Counted from the stretch's first letter, positions 1 through 9,118 are shown. The stretch: 64,000 bases of DNA from Flavobacterium micromati (GCF_900129585.1 NZ_FQWF01000002.1:124001-188000); one strand, 5' to 3'. Made by a program: numbers and translations. The notes: generated by a model not told the origin, from the letters alone.

Positions 1-220
1 TATTATTCAAGCGGAGAAATATTTCAAGAAAGCAATCGCATTAGGATTATCTATGGATATGGATTTGGCTGTAGCCAAATTAAATCTAGCTGGCGTTGCA
101 ATGTCCCGAAGAAGAAAACTAGAAGCTACTACTTTGTTAAACGAAGCAAAAAAGCTTGACAAACAAAATATGTTGAAAGAGCAAATCACAATGATGAAAG
201 ATCAAATGAAAAAATTATAG
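1..220 (+). CDS. C-terminal end of a TPR-like protein (partial)
   Basis: An open frame enters from the left edge (frame starts at base 2) and stops with TAG at 218-220, leaving 72 residues. The segment is helical and repeat-like: an Ala/Leu-rich helix pair, then LNEAKKLDKQ and a Met/Lys-rich tail MMKDQMKKL. That composition resembles the last tetratricopeptide repeats of a larger protein. The gene is followed directly by a strong terminator. No start, membrane segment or catalytic motif is visible, so TPR-like is a family impression and not a firm call. Confidence 0.55.
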   Translation, partial: IIQAEKYFKKAIALGLSMDMDLAVAKLNLAGVAMSRRRKLEATTLLNEAKKLDKQNMLKEQITMMKDQMKKL

Positions 221-228
221 TTTTTAAA

Positions 229-262
229 AGAGCCAAATGTTTGACATTTGGCTCTTTTTTTA
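229..262. terminator. Bidirectional terminator between convergent genes
   Basis: Perfect 12-base stem AGAGCCAAATGT / ACATTTGGCTCT with loop TTG at 241-243, followed by a T run on the plus strand and preceded by an A run that serves the minus strand. It ends the partial TPR gene and the lytic transglycosylase. Confidence 0.85.
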
Positions 263-270
263 TAATCAAA

Positions 271-1164
271 TCAATATCCACTTAAGGGAATTTCGATTTG
301 GTATTTGTTACTAGTATTGTTTAACAATCTTGTTTCCCGGAGCCAAGGATTGTGAATCTTCAAAATTTTATAATTGATCCCTTGACTATTAGCAAAATCA
401 GCCAAATCGGTAATAGAACTATCAATTATAATTTTTTGAGTTGGCAAAGATTCATATAAATCCTCGGATGCAATAGCAAAACCATATTTTTGCGGATTTT
501 GCATAATTCCTTTTAAGGCTAAAATCCTAAAAACATAGCGAGCCGTTTCTTCGGTGAGAAGTAAATCATAATAATTAGATACTTTTTGAATCGAAATTTG
601 TTTATTTACACCGCCCATTCCGCCGTTATAAGAGGCTGCGGCCAAAGTCCATGTACCAAATTTAGCTTTTGCTTTTAGCAAATAAGTGCATGCCGCTTGA
701 GTTGATTTTTCTAAATCATAACGTTGATCCACATTTTCATTGACTTCCATTCCGAGTTCTCTAGCCGTTTCTGGCATGAATTGCCAAATACCTCTCGCTC
801 CTGCTGATGAAACTGCATTGACCAGTCCACTTTCGATAACTGCTAAATATTTAAAATCATCAGGAATACCGTTCTTTTTTAAAATAGGCTCAATTACAGG
901 AAAAGCACGATTTGCTCTTTTTATAGCCAAAATAGTGGAAGAGTGTAGATTTACATTTATCAGCAACTCTCGATCCATACGCTCTTTAACATCTGATATT
1001 TTCATCGGTGTTTCTTCCGCTGCAAAATCCAATTTCATTGGTAAAATATAACCAATTTCATTGGTAATATCTTTATTTTCTTTAGAATTTGATGCGGCAA
1101 AAATAAATATTCCACTGACAAAAATCACGATCAGGATTATTGCAACTTTATTAATTAATTTCAT
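271..1164 (-). CDS. Membrane-anchored lytic transglycosylase (MltD-like, GH23)
   Basis: Predicted to cleave the MurNAc-GlcNAc bond of peptidoglycan with 1,6-anhydro product formation, in the periplasm. Of 297 residues, 1-24 form an N-terminal membrane anchor or signal. The SLT/GH23 domain spans about 85-235 and shows the catalytic Glu111 in IESGL, the block SAGARGIWQFMPETAR (about 120-135) and AAASYNGG (about 175-182). No complete LysM is obvious after the catalytic domain, so the protein is shorter than E. coli MltD. It stands alone on the minus strand, convergent with the TPR gene. The family call is firm; the specific MltD subtype is inference. Confidence 0.9.
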   Translation of the reverse strand: MKLINKVAIILIVIFVSGIFIFAASNSKENKDITNEIGYILPMKLDFAAEETPMKISDVKERMDRELLINVNLHSSTILAIKRANRAFPVIEPILKKNGIPDDFKYLAVIESGLVNAVSSAGARGIWQFMPETARELGMEVNENVDQRYDLEKSTQAACTYLLKAKAKFGTWTLAAASYNGGMGGVNKQISIQKVSNYYDLLLTEETARYVFRILALKGIMQNPQKYGFAIASEDLYESLPTQKIIIDSSITDLADFANSQGINYKILKIHNPWLRETRLLNNTSNKYQIEIPLSGY

Positions 1165-1205
1165 CTTTTCTATTATTTTAATTTCATGTAATCATAAAAG
1201 TACAT

Positions 1206-1874
1206 TTATTTCTTTTCTGCTGCTAATATTATCGATGGTAGATTTTCGTTAAGCCATTTATATTTACTTAAAATCATGATGTGAGTTCCGCCTTTTACAA
1301 CAATACACTTGTTTATATATTTGATAGGGAAAACATCATCGGTATCGCCGTGAATATGAATTACATTTTCATCAATTACTGTTCTATCCCATAAAATTAT
1401 TTGTTCTACCGCCCATTTCAAATAGCGAATATCGCGCACTGCTAGAAATTTTTCATATAATTTAAGTCGTTTGTTAATAGTTGCACCAAACGAAAATTTA
1501 GCTAAATTTTCGATGTTCAAAATTAAACTCATTGGAATAAACTTATAAGCTTTAGTAGTTTTAGCCAATTTAAATCTTCTAGGAAATTCGAGATTACTTT
1601 TTACACTTGAAATAATAATTACTTTTTTAGCGTCAACAAAACGAGCCATTTCTTGAACTAAAATTCCACCAAATGAAACTCCAATTAACACTGGATTTGG
1701 ATGTTTTATATTATTCGCAATACGCTCTGCGTAATTCTTTAAAGATTCGTGATCAAATGGTATTTCCCATTTTAATAGATGTACTTCAAAATCGGCTTCT
1801 GGCAGAATGATTCTTTCAAAAATGGAAGTGCTTGCTGCCAATCCTGGCATCATATAAACGTGTATTTTACTCAT
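1206..1874 (-). CDS. Alpha/beta hydrolase
   Basis: A 222-residue single-domain alpha/beta hydrolase, probably cytoplasmic because no signal peptide is seen. The oxyanion region MMPGLAAS is at 8-15. The nucleophile elbow GVSFGG places Ser67, the acid is in HGDTDDVFP (about 173-181), and the final His is in GGTHIMIL (about 195-202). All three members of the triad are therefore present. The substrate cannot be told from sequence. Its start at 1874 lies about 110 bases from the divergent pirin gene, so the two share a promoter region. Confidence 0.85.
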   Translation of the reverse strand: MSKIHVYMMPGLAASTSIFERIILPEADFEVHLLKWEIPFDHESLKNYAERIANNIKHPNPVLIGVSFGGILVQEMARFVDAKKVIIISSVKSNLEFPRRFKLAKTTKAYKFIPMSLILNIENLAKFSFGATINKRLKLYEKFLAVRDIRYLKWAVEQIILWDRTVIDENVIHIHGDTDDVFPIKYINKCIVVKGGTHIMILSKYKWLNENLPSIILAAEKK

Positions 1875-1986
1875 AGTGTTTTTAACGATTTTATAACGTT
1901 ATTCCGTTTTATAATCTCGAATTTTGCCTAAAATTAAATTTTTATTTTAAACTTTCCCCACTTTCTTTTTTAATTAGTGATACTTT

Positions 1987-2703
1987 ATGACAACACAACT
2001 TTATCCATCAAGCTCAAGAGGCACGGCCGATTACGGTTGGCTCAAAGCCAATTTCTCCTTTTCTTTCGGAAATTATCACAATCCTAACCGCATGCAATTT
2101 GGACTGCTTCGCGTTCTCAATGACGACATGATCGACGGCGGAACAGGCTTTGGCACACATGGTCACGCAAATATGGAAATTATTACAATTCCACTTGAAG
2201 GTGCGCTAAAGCACCGCGATAGCATGGGTAATGATGGAATTATTCGCTTTGGTGAAGTGCAGGTTATGAGTGCGGGTAGCGGGATAGAACATTCTGAAAT
2301 GAATGCTAGTGAAACCGATAAGACAAAAATGCTACAATTATGGGTATTCCCTGATAGAGAAAATGTAAGTCCGAGATATGACCAAAAATCATTTGATATT
2401 GATAATCAAATCAATACCTTTGTAAACATTGTTTCGCCAAATGATATGAACGATGGAAATGCACTTTGGGTTTACCAAAAAACCTTTTTTCACTTAGGGA
2501 TTTTCGATAGCAATACTCAATCGACCTATACAGTTCGAATTCCTGAAAATGGTGTCTATTTATTTTTAATCGAAGGCGAAATAGAAATTAATAACCAAGT
2601 TTTGAAGGCAAGAGATGCCATGGGAATAACCGATTTTGAGTCATTTGAAATTAAAGTTGTTTCCAAATCAAAAATACTTTTGGTAGAAGTACCAATGAAT
2701 TAG
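1987..2703 (+). CDS. Pirin family protein (bicupin)
   Basis: A 238-residue bicupin of the pirin/YhhW type. Characterised relatives bind Fe(II) and some act as quercetin 2,3-dioxygenases; the physiological substrate in Flavobacteriaceae is not known. The metal ligands are all visible in the N-terminal cupin: His58 and His60 in GTHGHANME, His102 and Glu104 in GIEHSEMN. The C-terminal half carries the second cupin, ending with the usual pirin pattern of acidic strands. A small GNAT-like gene follows after 11 bases, so the two are probably co-transcribed and end at the terminator at 3019. Confidence 0.92.
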   Translation: MTTQLYPSSSRGTADYGWLKANFSFSFGNYHNPNRMQFGLLRVLNDDMIDGGTGFGTHGHANMEIITIPLEGALKHRDSMGNDGIIRFGEVQVMSAGSGIEHSEMNASETDKTKMLQLWVFPDRENVSPRYDQKSFDIDNQINTFVNIVSPNDMNDGNALWVYQKTFFHLGIFDSNTQSTYTVRIPENGVYLFLIEGEIEINNQVLKARDAMGITDFESFEIKVVSKSKILLVEVPMN

Positions 2704-2714
2704 ATTTAAATATT

Positions 2715-3017
2715 ATGAATGTAGAGCACCCTATGGAAATCAAAGACAACACTTTTTCAAGACAATTTGAGACTACAGTAAACGAGGGATTAATTACAGT
2801 TGAATATTCTTTTCAAGAGAAAAAAATATTTTTAACAAAAATAAACGTTCCAGAAGGATTTGAAAACGAAGAAGTTATTTCTGATTTCCTAAAAAACATT
2901 ATGGAAATCGCGACCGAACGAAAATTGAAAGTAGTTCCTATCCTTCCTAAAATAGTAGTTTTTTTTAAAAAGAATCCCATTTATAAAGAGCTGCTTCCCC
3001 CAGGAATAAGACTATAA
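2715..3017 (+). CDS. Small GNAT-like N-acetyltransferase (COG2388 type)
   Basis: A short protein of 94-100 residues resembling the one-domain GCN5-like family (YjdJ type). It has beta strands with FQEKKIFLTKINVPEGFENEE, a helix with LKNIMEIATERKLKV, then the conserved PILPKIVVFFKKNP segment. Two in-frame ATG codons exist, at 2715 and 2733. The second gives MEIKDNTFSRQFE, which matches the usual family start better, so the first six residues may be untranslated. It follows pirin by 11 bases and a strong terminator follows. The acetyl acceptor is unknown. Confidence 0.8.
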   Translation: MNVEHPMEIKDNTFSRQFETTVNEGLITVEYSFQEKKIFLTKINVPEGFENEEVISDFLKNIMEIATERKLKVVPILPKIVVFFKKNPIYKELLPPGIRL

Positions 3018-3018
3018 A

Positions 3019-3056
3019 AAAAGCGACTGTATCCTAAAATACAGTCGCTTTTTCTT
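3019..3056 (+). terminator. Terminator of the pirin/GNAT pair
   Basis: Fourteen-base stem AAAAGCGACTGTAT / ATACAGTCGCTTTT with loop CCTAAA, ending in a T-rich run. Confidence 0.88.
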
Positions 3057-3401
3057 TAAATGCATAAAACAAAATTAATAACACATTTTGTTACTTCCTT
3101 TTAGCCAACGATAAACCTTGCTGCATAGTCGGCCTGATTGGATCTGCAAAAAACTACACAATAATTCAAGAAATATTTATGTACTTAAATTGTTTATTAA
3201 ATACTTCAAAACTTTTGTAATTGAAATCAGAATACGTAACCATACCTCTTTGAAATAGAATCGTACTGATAAACCAATAGTTACATAAATAACCCTGTAA
3301 AAAATTCAGCATGATTTAATGAAATTAGACCTTTAAAGGCTAAATCAGTTGTTCATTTAAAAGAAAAAACATAATAACAACAATTATTGAGAAAAACTCA
3401 A
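3057..3401. other. Intergenic region upstream of the marR operon
   Basis: About 345 AT-rich bases between the terminator of the pirin pair and the MarR operon. I see no open frame with a plausible start, no RNA gene and no repeat. It presumably holds upstream promoter and regulatory sequence for the export operon. Confidence 0.4.
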
Positions 3402-3425
3402 TATCTTTTTAGTTGTTTAAACAAC
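3402..3425 (+). promoter_or_regulatory. Candidate -7 box and MarR operator palindrome
   Basis: TATCTTTT at 3402-3409 matches TAnnTTTG at seven of eight positions. Directly after it, 3412-3425 is the perfect 14-base palindrome GTTGTTTAAACAAC, seven bases before the chosen MarR start. A palindrome over the transcription start is the usual layout for MarR autorepression. That it is the operator is inference. Confidence 0.45.
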
Positions 3426-3431
3426 CTTATT

Positions 3432-3878
3432 ATGGAAACTATTTATTCTATTGAAAATCTGCATACTATATTATCAGGAAGAACTCACTCTGCTTTCAAT
3501 AGAGCACTACTGTCTAATTTCAGAAAAAACAATATCCTATTAACTAGAGAACAGTGGACGATTTTGGGCGTTTTATGGAAAAATGACGGCTGTACACAAC
3601 AAACCTTAGCAAATCAAACCTCCACAGACAAACCTGGTATAACGCGCTTAATTGATAATTTAGAAAAAGAAAACCTAGTAGAACGACATCCTGACACCAA
3701 TGACAAACGATTGAAATTAATTTATCTCACACCCAAGGGAAAATCAATTGAAGAAGAAGTATTGAATGTCGTCAATCAAACTCTCACTGAGGCAGTAAAA
3801 GATATTGAATCCGAAAGGCTTCAAATAGTAAAAGAAACTTTCCAACAGATCTATGATAATTTAGAAACAAAAAAATAA
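3432..3878 (+). CDS. MarR family transcriptional regulator
   Basis: A 148-residue winged-helix regulator. The HTH reads CTQQTLANQTSTDKPGITRLIDNLEKENLVER, followed by the wing with the conserved D-x-R-like NDKRLKLIYLTPKGK. The frame is open back to a TTG at 3387, but the ATG at 3432 is preferred because it gives a typical MarR N terminus (helix 1 with ENLHTILSGRTHSAFN) and because the 14-base palindrome lies upstream of it. The TolC gene begins one base after the stop. It is likely the local regulator of the downstream efflux genes, probably ligand-responsive. Confidence 0.9.
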   Translation: METIYSIENLHTILSGRTHSAFNRALLSNFRKNNILLTREQWTILGVLWKNDGCTQQTLANQTSTDKPGITRLIDNLEKENLVERHPDTNDKRLKLIYLTPKGKSIEEEVLNVVNQTLTEAVKDIESERLQIVKETFQQIYDNLETKK

Positions 3879-3879
3879 G

Positions 3880-5265
3880 ATGAAAAAATATTTAGCCCTT
3901 TCCGTCCTTCTGCTATTTTCATTTACGACCAGTTATGCTCAAATAGAAGTTTCAACTTCCTTGCAAGAAGCAGTTCAAAAAGCAATTGAAAAGAACAGTT
4001 CTATAAAAAATAAAGAACTCGAAATCGAAAAACTAAACCTTCAGGAAAAGAGCGTTTGGAATAAATATATCCCAACTGTTGAAGCGAGTGCTATTTATTC
4101 TTATTATGATAATAAAACTACGATAGATCTTCCCACCACGACAGTGCCCATTATTAATAATCCGCTGTTTGAAGGCAAATCAACTTTCGATAATTATGGA
4201 AACATTTTTAATGGAGGTTTGATGGCAAAAACCGTTCTATTTAGCGGCATGCAAATTCCTAACGGGGCCAAAGCGCTGAAACAAAAAGCCATAGGAACGG
4301 AATACCTCAAAGAATCAGAAAAAGACGTTATTATAAAAGACGTCATTAATACTTTTGACCAAATTGCTTTATTAAATGAAGTGGAAAAACTCCTAAATGA
4401 TAGTGAAAAAAGACTGGAAACAGAAACCAAAAGAGTTTCAAAAGCTATCGAACAAGGTCTTGCTATTCCTTATGACAGAGATAAAATAAAATTAGCTTCA
4501 TTAGAATTGGGCTCAAAAAGAGTAGAACTAGAAGGAAAACGCAAACTAGTCTATAGAAAAATCCGCTATCTTACTGGCTTTAAGGATTCAGAGATAAATA
4601 CTGTTCAATATAATTTGGTTCCTTATCTAATTACAGCAGACAAATTAAATACCGAAAACAAACAGGAAATTAAAGCCTTAGAATCATTCAAGTTGGCGTA
4701 CGAATATTTGTTAAAGAAAGAAAAAGGCACTTATCTTCCTACTTTAGGCGTTTTTGGAGGAGTCACTCATTCTAGTCTATTTAATGCAAATACGACAACT
4801 CCTATAATCACCGGCATAAATGCTGCGCTCTATTTAGGCTTAAATGAATTGACAATAAGTCCAAATTGGATGATTGGAGCAGGAATGAAATGGGAAGTAT
4901 TTGCCGGTTTTGAACGAAAACACAAAGTTCATGAAGCCAAGATAAACATCGAACAAGTTCAAAACCAAATTGATGATACCAAAGAAAAATTGCAATTGCT
5001 CCTAGAAAACAACCTAGTAAACTATTCTGTTTTGAATCAAAAACTAGAAATAGTCTCGCAACAAGATAAAATCGCCAGTAACAATTTGAACTTAGCCATC
5101 AAACAATATAAAGAGGGCCTAATAAATATTTCTGAGCGTTTAGAAGCCGAAAATGATTCTTACAAAGCATCGCTAAACAAAATAAACACACTCATAGAGC
5201 AGCGATTGGCAGCTATTGAAACAATTATAGCAACAGGTGAATTAACAAAACATATTTCAAATTAA
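3880..5265 (+). CDS. TolC family outer membrane efflux protein
   Basis: A 461-residue outer-membrane channel component. Residues 1-20 are a signal peptide ending TSYAQ. The mature part shows the two-fold TolC repeat: SLQEAVQKAIEKNSSIKNKELEIEKLNLQEK near the N terminus and long coiled helices near 330-450 with NNLNLAIKQYKEGLINISERLEAEN, the typical second-repeat signature. It sits between MarR and the HlyD-like gene with no gaps (the next ATG directly abuts its stop), so translational coupling is likely. It would form the outer-membrane exit duct for the pump encoded downstream. Confidence 0.92.
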   Translation: MKKYLALSVLLLFSFTTSYAQIEVSTSLQEAVQKAIEKNSSIKNKELEIEKLNLQEKSVWNKYIPTVEASAIYSYYDNKTTIDLPTTTVPIINNPLFEGKSTFDNYGNIFNGGLMAKTVLFSGMQIPNGAKALKQKAIGTEYLKESEKDVIIKDVINTFDQIALLNEVEKLLNDSEKRLETETKRVSKAIEQGLAIPYDRDKIKLASLELGSKRVELEGKRKLVYRKIRYLTGFKDSEINTVQYNLVPYLITADKLNTENKQEIKALESFKLAYEYLLKKEKGTYLPTLGVFGGVTHSSLFNANTTTPIITGINAALYLGLNELTISPNWMIGAGMKWEVFAGFERKHKVHEAKINIEQVQNQIDDTKEKLQLLLENNLVNYSVLNQKLEIVSQQDKIASNNLNLAIKQYKEGLINISERLEAENDSYKASLNKINTLIEQRLAAIETIIATGELTKHISN

Positions 5266-5277
5266 ATGCAAGAAGCT

Positions 5278-6231
5278 ATGAAAAAAATGATCACTTTGGT
5301 GGCAATCTCAACTTTACTTATGGGTTGTGGAAAATCAAAAAACGAGACTCAAATTCAAGGAAAGGTTGAAAAGGAACAAATTGCAGTCGTCAGTAAGATT
5401 CCCGGAAAGATTGTAAAAATATTTGTAAAAGAAGGTGATGTGGTAAAAAAAGGAGATACACTTGCCCTCCTTGACATTCCAGAAGTTGACGCAAAAAAGA
5501 ATCAGGCAGAAGGCGCAGTTACCTCAGCAAGAGCGCAGTACAATATGGCTGTAAAAGGAGCAACTGAAAATCAGATTAAACAACTTGAAGCCAAAAAACA
5601 AGGACTAAAAGAACAATATGACTTTGCTCAAAAATCCATAAAACGTTTGAGTAATATGCTCAAAGACTCCTTGGTTTCACAACAAACTTATGATGAAACA
5701 TTTGCCAAAAATCAAGGGGCACAGGCTCAATATGCAGCAGTGCAAGCAGAATTAGACGAAGCAAAAAGAGGCGGACGAATTGAGCAACAAACTATGGCTC
5801 TTGGCCAACAAGACAAGGCTATTGGCGCATTACAGGAAGTAGAAACTGCTGACAAAGAACGCTATATCCTTGCTCCCCAAGATATGAGTATCGAAACCAT
5901 TACATTAAACTTGGGCGAGCTTGCATTACCGGGCTATACTTTGTTTAACGGTTATATAACGGATAGTATTTACTTCCGTTTTACCGTCGCGGAAAGCCAA
6001 TTGGATAAAGTAAAAAAAGGACAGGAAATAACAGTTCATGTTCCCTACAAAAAGAAAGACCTTAAAGGAACTGTCACTATAATAAAACAATTAGGAGCTT
6101 ATGGAAATATTGCAACTGCTTATCCTGATTATGAAATACAGGAAAGTTTGTTCGAAATAAAAGTAACTCCTTCGAATGGCGAAGAAGCAAAAGACCTGAT
6201 TACAAAAACCACTGTAACTTTATCCCTATAA
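5278..6231 (+). CDS. HlyD/MFP periplasmic adaptor lipoprotein
   Basis: A 317-residue membrane-fusion protein. The ATG at 5278 is preferred over an in-frame ATG at 5266 because it gives a lipoprotein signal MKKMITLVAISTLLMGC with the lipidated Cys at 17. Next come the biotinyl-lipoyl half-motif (VVSKIPGKIVKIFVKEGDVVKKGDTLALL), a long helical hairpin rich in Gln/Ala/Lys (about 70-195) and a C-terminal beta-barrel region. It links the inner-membrane permease to the TolC channel. The next gene starts three bases after its stop. Confidence 0.9.
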   Translation: MKKMITLVAISTLLMGCGKSKNETQIQGKVEKEQIAVVSKIPGKIVKIFVKEGDVVKKGDTLALLDIPEVDAKKNQAEGAVTSARAQYNMAVKGATENQIKQLEAKKQGLKEQYDFAQKSIKRLSNMLKDSLVSQQTYDETFAKNQGAQAQYAAVQAELDEAKRGGRIEQQTMALGQQDKAIGALQEVETADKERYILAPQDMSIETITLNLGELALPGYTLFNGYITDSIYFRFTVAESQLDKVKKGQEITVHVPYKKKDLKGTVTIIKQLGAYGNIATAYPDYEIQESLFEIKVTPSNGEEAKDLITKTTVTLSL

Positions 6232-6234
6232 ATT

Positions 6235-7392
6235 ATGCAAAACTTCCTGTCACTTCTCAAAAGAGAATTCAAACTCTTTTGGCAGAATAAAGTACTACGA
6301 TTGCTTTTTATTGGAGCCCCATTGCTTTATGGTATTTTGTTAGGCTACGTTTATGGCAAGGGAAAAGTAACTGATTTACCCATTATTGTGGTCGATGAAG
6401 ATCGCAGTGAAATGAGTTCAAAAGCATTGCAAATGTTTGACGATAATGAAGTCCTTAATATCACTTCATTATTATATGACCAAAGTAATCTTTCCCAAAT
6501 CGCCATAGACAAAGAAGCGGCATGCGTAGTGATTATTCCCAAGGGATTCGAAAAAATGGTATTGACAAAAAAATATCCTGAAATTGTAACGATTGTAAAT
6601 ACCTCAAATGTTTTAACTGCCAATTATGCTTCTACGGCTTTGCAAGTTTGTTTAGGGACCTTAAAAGCTGGAATCCAAATAGAAACGTTACGCAAACAAG
6701 GAGTACCGGAAAATTTGGTTGCAACACAATACGAACCGTTTAAAACAACATTCGTAAAAAAGTTCAATCGAAGTACGAACTACATGTATTTTCTTTGGCC
6801 TGGAGTATTAGCAGCTGTTTTGCAACAAGTTTTATTACTGGGTTTAGCGTTGGCATTTGCATCAGAATATGAAAATGGTACCTTCAAGGAATTAGTTGAA
6901 AAATGTCCCTCGTTACTAAAATTAATGAGCGTGAAAATTATTCCTTATTTGATTATGAGCTTCGGACTGTGGCTATTGTATTGGTTATTTACTTTGTGGT
7001 TCAGAATTCCTTTCTATGACAATCTGCTTCCGCTTACGTTTGTCGCAGGAATATTTGTGATTTCTGTGTGCTTCATCGGAATTTTAGTCAGTATTCTGGT
7101 TCCGAACCAGCTAAAAGCAACTGAGATCTTAATGGTAATTGCTACACCGAGTTTTATTTTAAGCGGTTTTACCTGGCCTTTAAGTCAGATGCCTGTTTGG
7201 GTCCAAGACATAGCCAATTGCATTCCTTTAACCCATTTCTTAAAAGCTTTCCGGGTTTTAATTATCGAAAACGGTACACTTTCACAAACTTATAGCTCTA
7301 TCTGGAATATGATCGTGATAGGCCTAGTTTGCGGTTTTTTAGCATATATCGCTCTGTATTTCAAAAGAAAAAACATCCTAAAGGAAATTTAA
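6235..7392 (+). CDS. ABC-2 type transporter permease
   Basis: A 385-residue integral membrane protein of the ABC-2 family (YhhJ/YbhR-like architecture). One helix lies at about 22-38, a large extracytoplasmic domain at about 45-180 (starting VVDEDRSEMSSKALQMFD), and five to six further helices at 185-378, with the family hallmark SGFTWPLSQMPVWVQ near 305-320. It is the last gene of the operon and is followed by a terminator. No nucleotide-binding subunit and no second permease lie in the operon, which is unusual for a transporter of this class. It must borrow an ATPase encoded elsewhere or work as an incomplete unit. Confidence 0.88.
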   Translation: MQNFLSLLKREFKLFWQNKVLRLLFIGAPLLYGILLGYVYGKGKVTDLPIIVVDEDRSEMSSKALQMFDDNEVLNITSLLYDQSNLSQIAIDKEAACVVIIPKGFEKMVLTKKYPEIVTIVNTSNVLTANYASTALQVCLGTLKAGIQIETLRKQGVPENLVATQYEPFKTTFVKKFNRSTNYMYFLWPGVLAAVLQQVLLLGLALAFASEYENGTFKELVEKCPSLLKLMSVKIIPYLIMSFGLWLLYWLFTLWFRIPFYDNLLPLTFVAGIFVISVCFIGILVSILVPNQLKATEILMVIATPSFILSGFTWPLSQMPVWVQDIANCIPLTHFLKAFRVLIIENGTLSQTYSSIWNMIVIGLVCGFLAYIALYFKRKNILKEI

Positions 7393-7412
7393 TTCCCTAC
7401 TTTACTAAACAC

Positions 7413-7445
7413 AAAAGGCATAAGAATTCACTTATGCCTTTTTTA
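7413..7445. terminator. Terminator shared by convergent genes
   Basis: Twelve-base stem AAAAGGCATAAG / CTTATGCCTTTT with loop AATTCA and T runs on both strands. It ends the export operon and the ABC-F gene. Confidence 0.85.
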
Positions 7446-7483
7446 TATCTATAAACAGTTATTCAAAATCTATTTTCTAAACA

Positions 7484-9118
7484 CTACTTCTCGATCTCTT
7501 TCATGCTATCTATCTTCTTGTGCGCCAAGAAACCCGTGATATCTTCAAAATGCTCCACTACTCTTTTATTTCCAAACTCAAAAACCTTTGTCGCTAATCC
7601 GTCAAGGAAATCCCTGTCGTGAGAAACTAAGATTAAAGTTCCATCAAAATCACGTAACGCATCTTTGATAATATCTTTAGTTTTCATGTCCAAGTGATTC
7701 GAAGGTTCATCCAGAATCAATAAGTTTACTGGTTCCAGCAACAATTTAATCATCGCTAAACGTGTTTTTTCTCCACCAGAAAGCACTTTTACTTTTTTAG
7801 TCACATCATCACCATGAAACATAAAAGCGCCTAAAATATCTTTGATTTTTGTTCGAACATCACCAACGGCAATATCATCAATAGTTTCAAAAATAGTAGC
7901 ATTTTCATTTAGTAATGACGCCTGATTTTGTGCAAAATACCCAATTTGAGCGTTGTGGCCTATCTCAAGACTACCACCATTTATTTCGATTTGCTTCATG
8001 ATGGCTTTGATCATCGTTGATTTTCCTTCACCATTTTTGCCTACAAAAGCTACTTTTTCGCCTCTTTCAATAACGATATTTGCATCTTTAAAAACTACAT
8101 GATCTCCATAAGATTTTGATAAATCTTTTACAATTACCGGATATTGACCAGAACGAACTGCAGCTGGAAATTTAAGTTTTAGCGCCGAAGTATCGACTTC
8201 ATCAACTTGAACGATAACTAATTTTTCTAACATTTTAACGCGTGATTGAACCGCGTCTGTTTTAGAAAAAGTACCTTTAAATCGGTCGATAAAAGTTCTA
8301 TTATCAGCAATCATTCGCTGCTGTTCATCGTACGCTTTTTGTTGATGCATTCTACGATCCTTTCGCAACTCCAAATAATGAGTATACTTTGCTTTATAAT
8401 CGTAAATACGACCCATAGTAACTTCGATCGTTCGATTCGTGATATTATCGACAAAAGTCTTGTCGTGTGAAATTACCACAACGGCCTTAGCTGAATTAAT
8501 CAAGAAATCCTCAAGCCATTGAATACTTTCAATATCCATGTGATTTGTAGGTTCATCTAGCAAAATTAAGTCTGGTTTTTGCAAAAGGATTTTTGCGAGT
8601 TCAATACGCATTCTCCAACCACCTGAAAATTCAGAGGTTTGACGGGTAAAATCTTCGCGCATAAATCCTAAGCCAACTAGTATTTTCTCGACTTCAGCTT
8701 CATAATTCACTTCTTCAATCGCGTAAAATTTCTCACTAAGGTCAGAAACTCGTTCGATTAATTTCATGTAAGCATCACTCTCATAGTCCGTTCTAATGGT
8801 CAATTGTTCGTTGATTTCGTCAATTTCTGCTTTCATCGAAAAAATTTCGCCAAAAGCTTTAGAAGTTTCTTCCATTACGGTTGCGCCATCAGTAGTCAAT
8901 AAGTGTTGAGGCAAATAAGCCACAATCGCATCTTTTGGTGCCGATATATTTCCTGTTGAAGGTTTGCTTTGCCCAGCGATAATCTTAAGTAGCGTAGATT
9001 TTCCTGCTCCATTTTTGCCCATCAAGGCAATTTTATCATTTTCATTTATTGCAAAAGAAACATCACTAAAAAGCGTTGTGCCACCAAACTGCACAGAAAT
9101 ATCGTTAACTGTAATCAT
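7484..9118 (-). CDS. ABC-F family ATPase (YbiT/EttA-like)
   Basis: A soluble 544-residue protein with two ABC ATPase domains in one chain and no membrane segment, which defines ABC-F proteins that act on ribosomes. Domain 1 has Walker A GKNGAGKST (34-42), signature FSGGWRMRIELAK and Walker B LILLDEPTNHMD. After the charged linker, domain 2 has GKNGEGKST, LSGGEKTRLAMIK, LLILDEPSNHLD and the switch His in LILVSHDRDFL. A role in translation is known for the family; an antibiotic-protection role is not indicated by anything seen here. A TATCTTTG box lies 64 bases upstream of its start. Confidence 0.92.
   Translation of the reverse strand: MITVNDISVQFGGTTLFSDVSFAINENDKIALMGKNGAGKSTLLKIIAGQSKPSTGNISAPKDAIVAYLPQHLLTTDGATVMEETSKAFGEIFSMKAEIDEINEQLTIRTDYESDAYMKLIERVSDLSEKFYAIEEVNYEAEVEKILVGLGFMREDFTRQTSEFSGGWRMRIELAKILLQKPDLILLDEPTNHMDIESIQWLEDFLINSAKAVVVISHDKTFVDNITNRTIEVTMGRIYDYKAKYTHYLELRKDRRMHQQKAYDEQQRMIADNRTFIDRFKGTFSKTDAVQSRVKMLEKLVIVQVDEVDTSALKLKFPAAVRSGQYPVIVKDLSKSYGDHVVFKDANIVIERGEKVAFVGKNGEGKSTMIKAIMKQIEINGGSLEIGHNAQIGYFAQNQASLLNENATIFETIDDIAVGDVRTKIKDILGAFMFHGDDVTKKVKVLSGGEKTRLAMIKLLLEPVNLLILDEPSNHLDMKTKDIIKDALRDFDGTLILVSHDRDFLDGLATKVFEFGNKRVVEHFEDITGFLAHKKIDSMKEIEK

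Noticed and set aside
3387..3431. TTG start for the MarR gene
   Set aside because: It precedes and spans the -7 box and the operator palindrome; ATG 3432 gives the normal MarR length.
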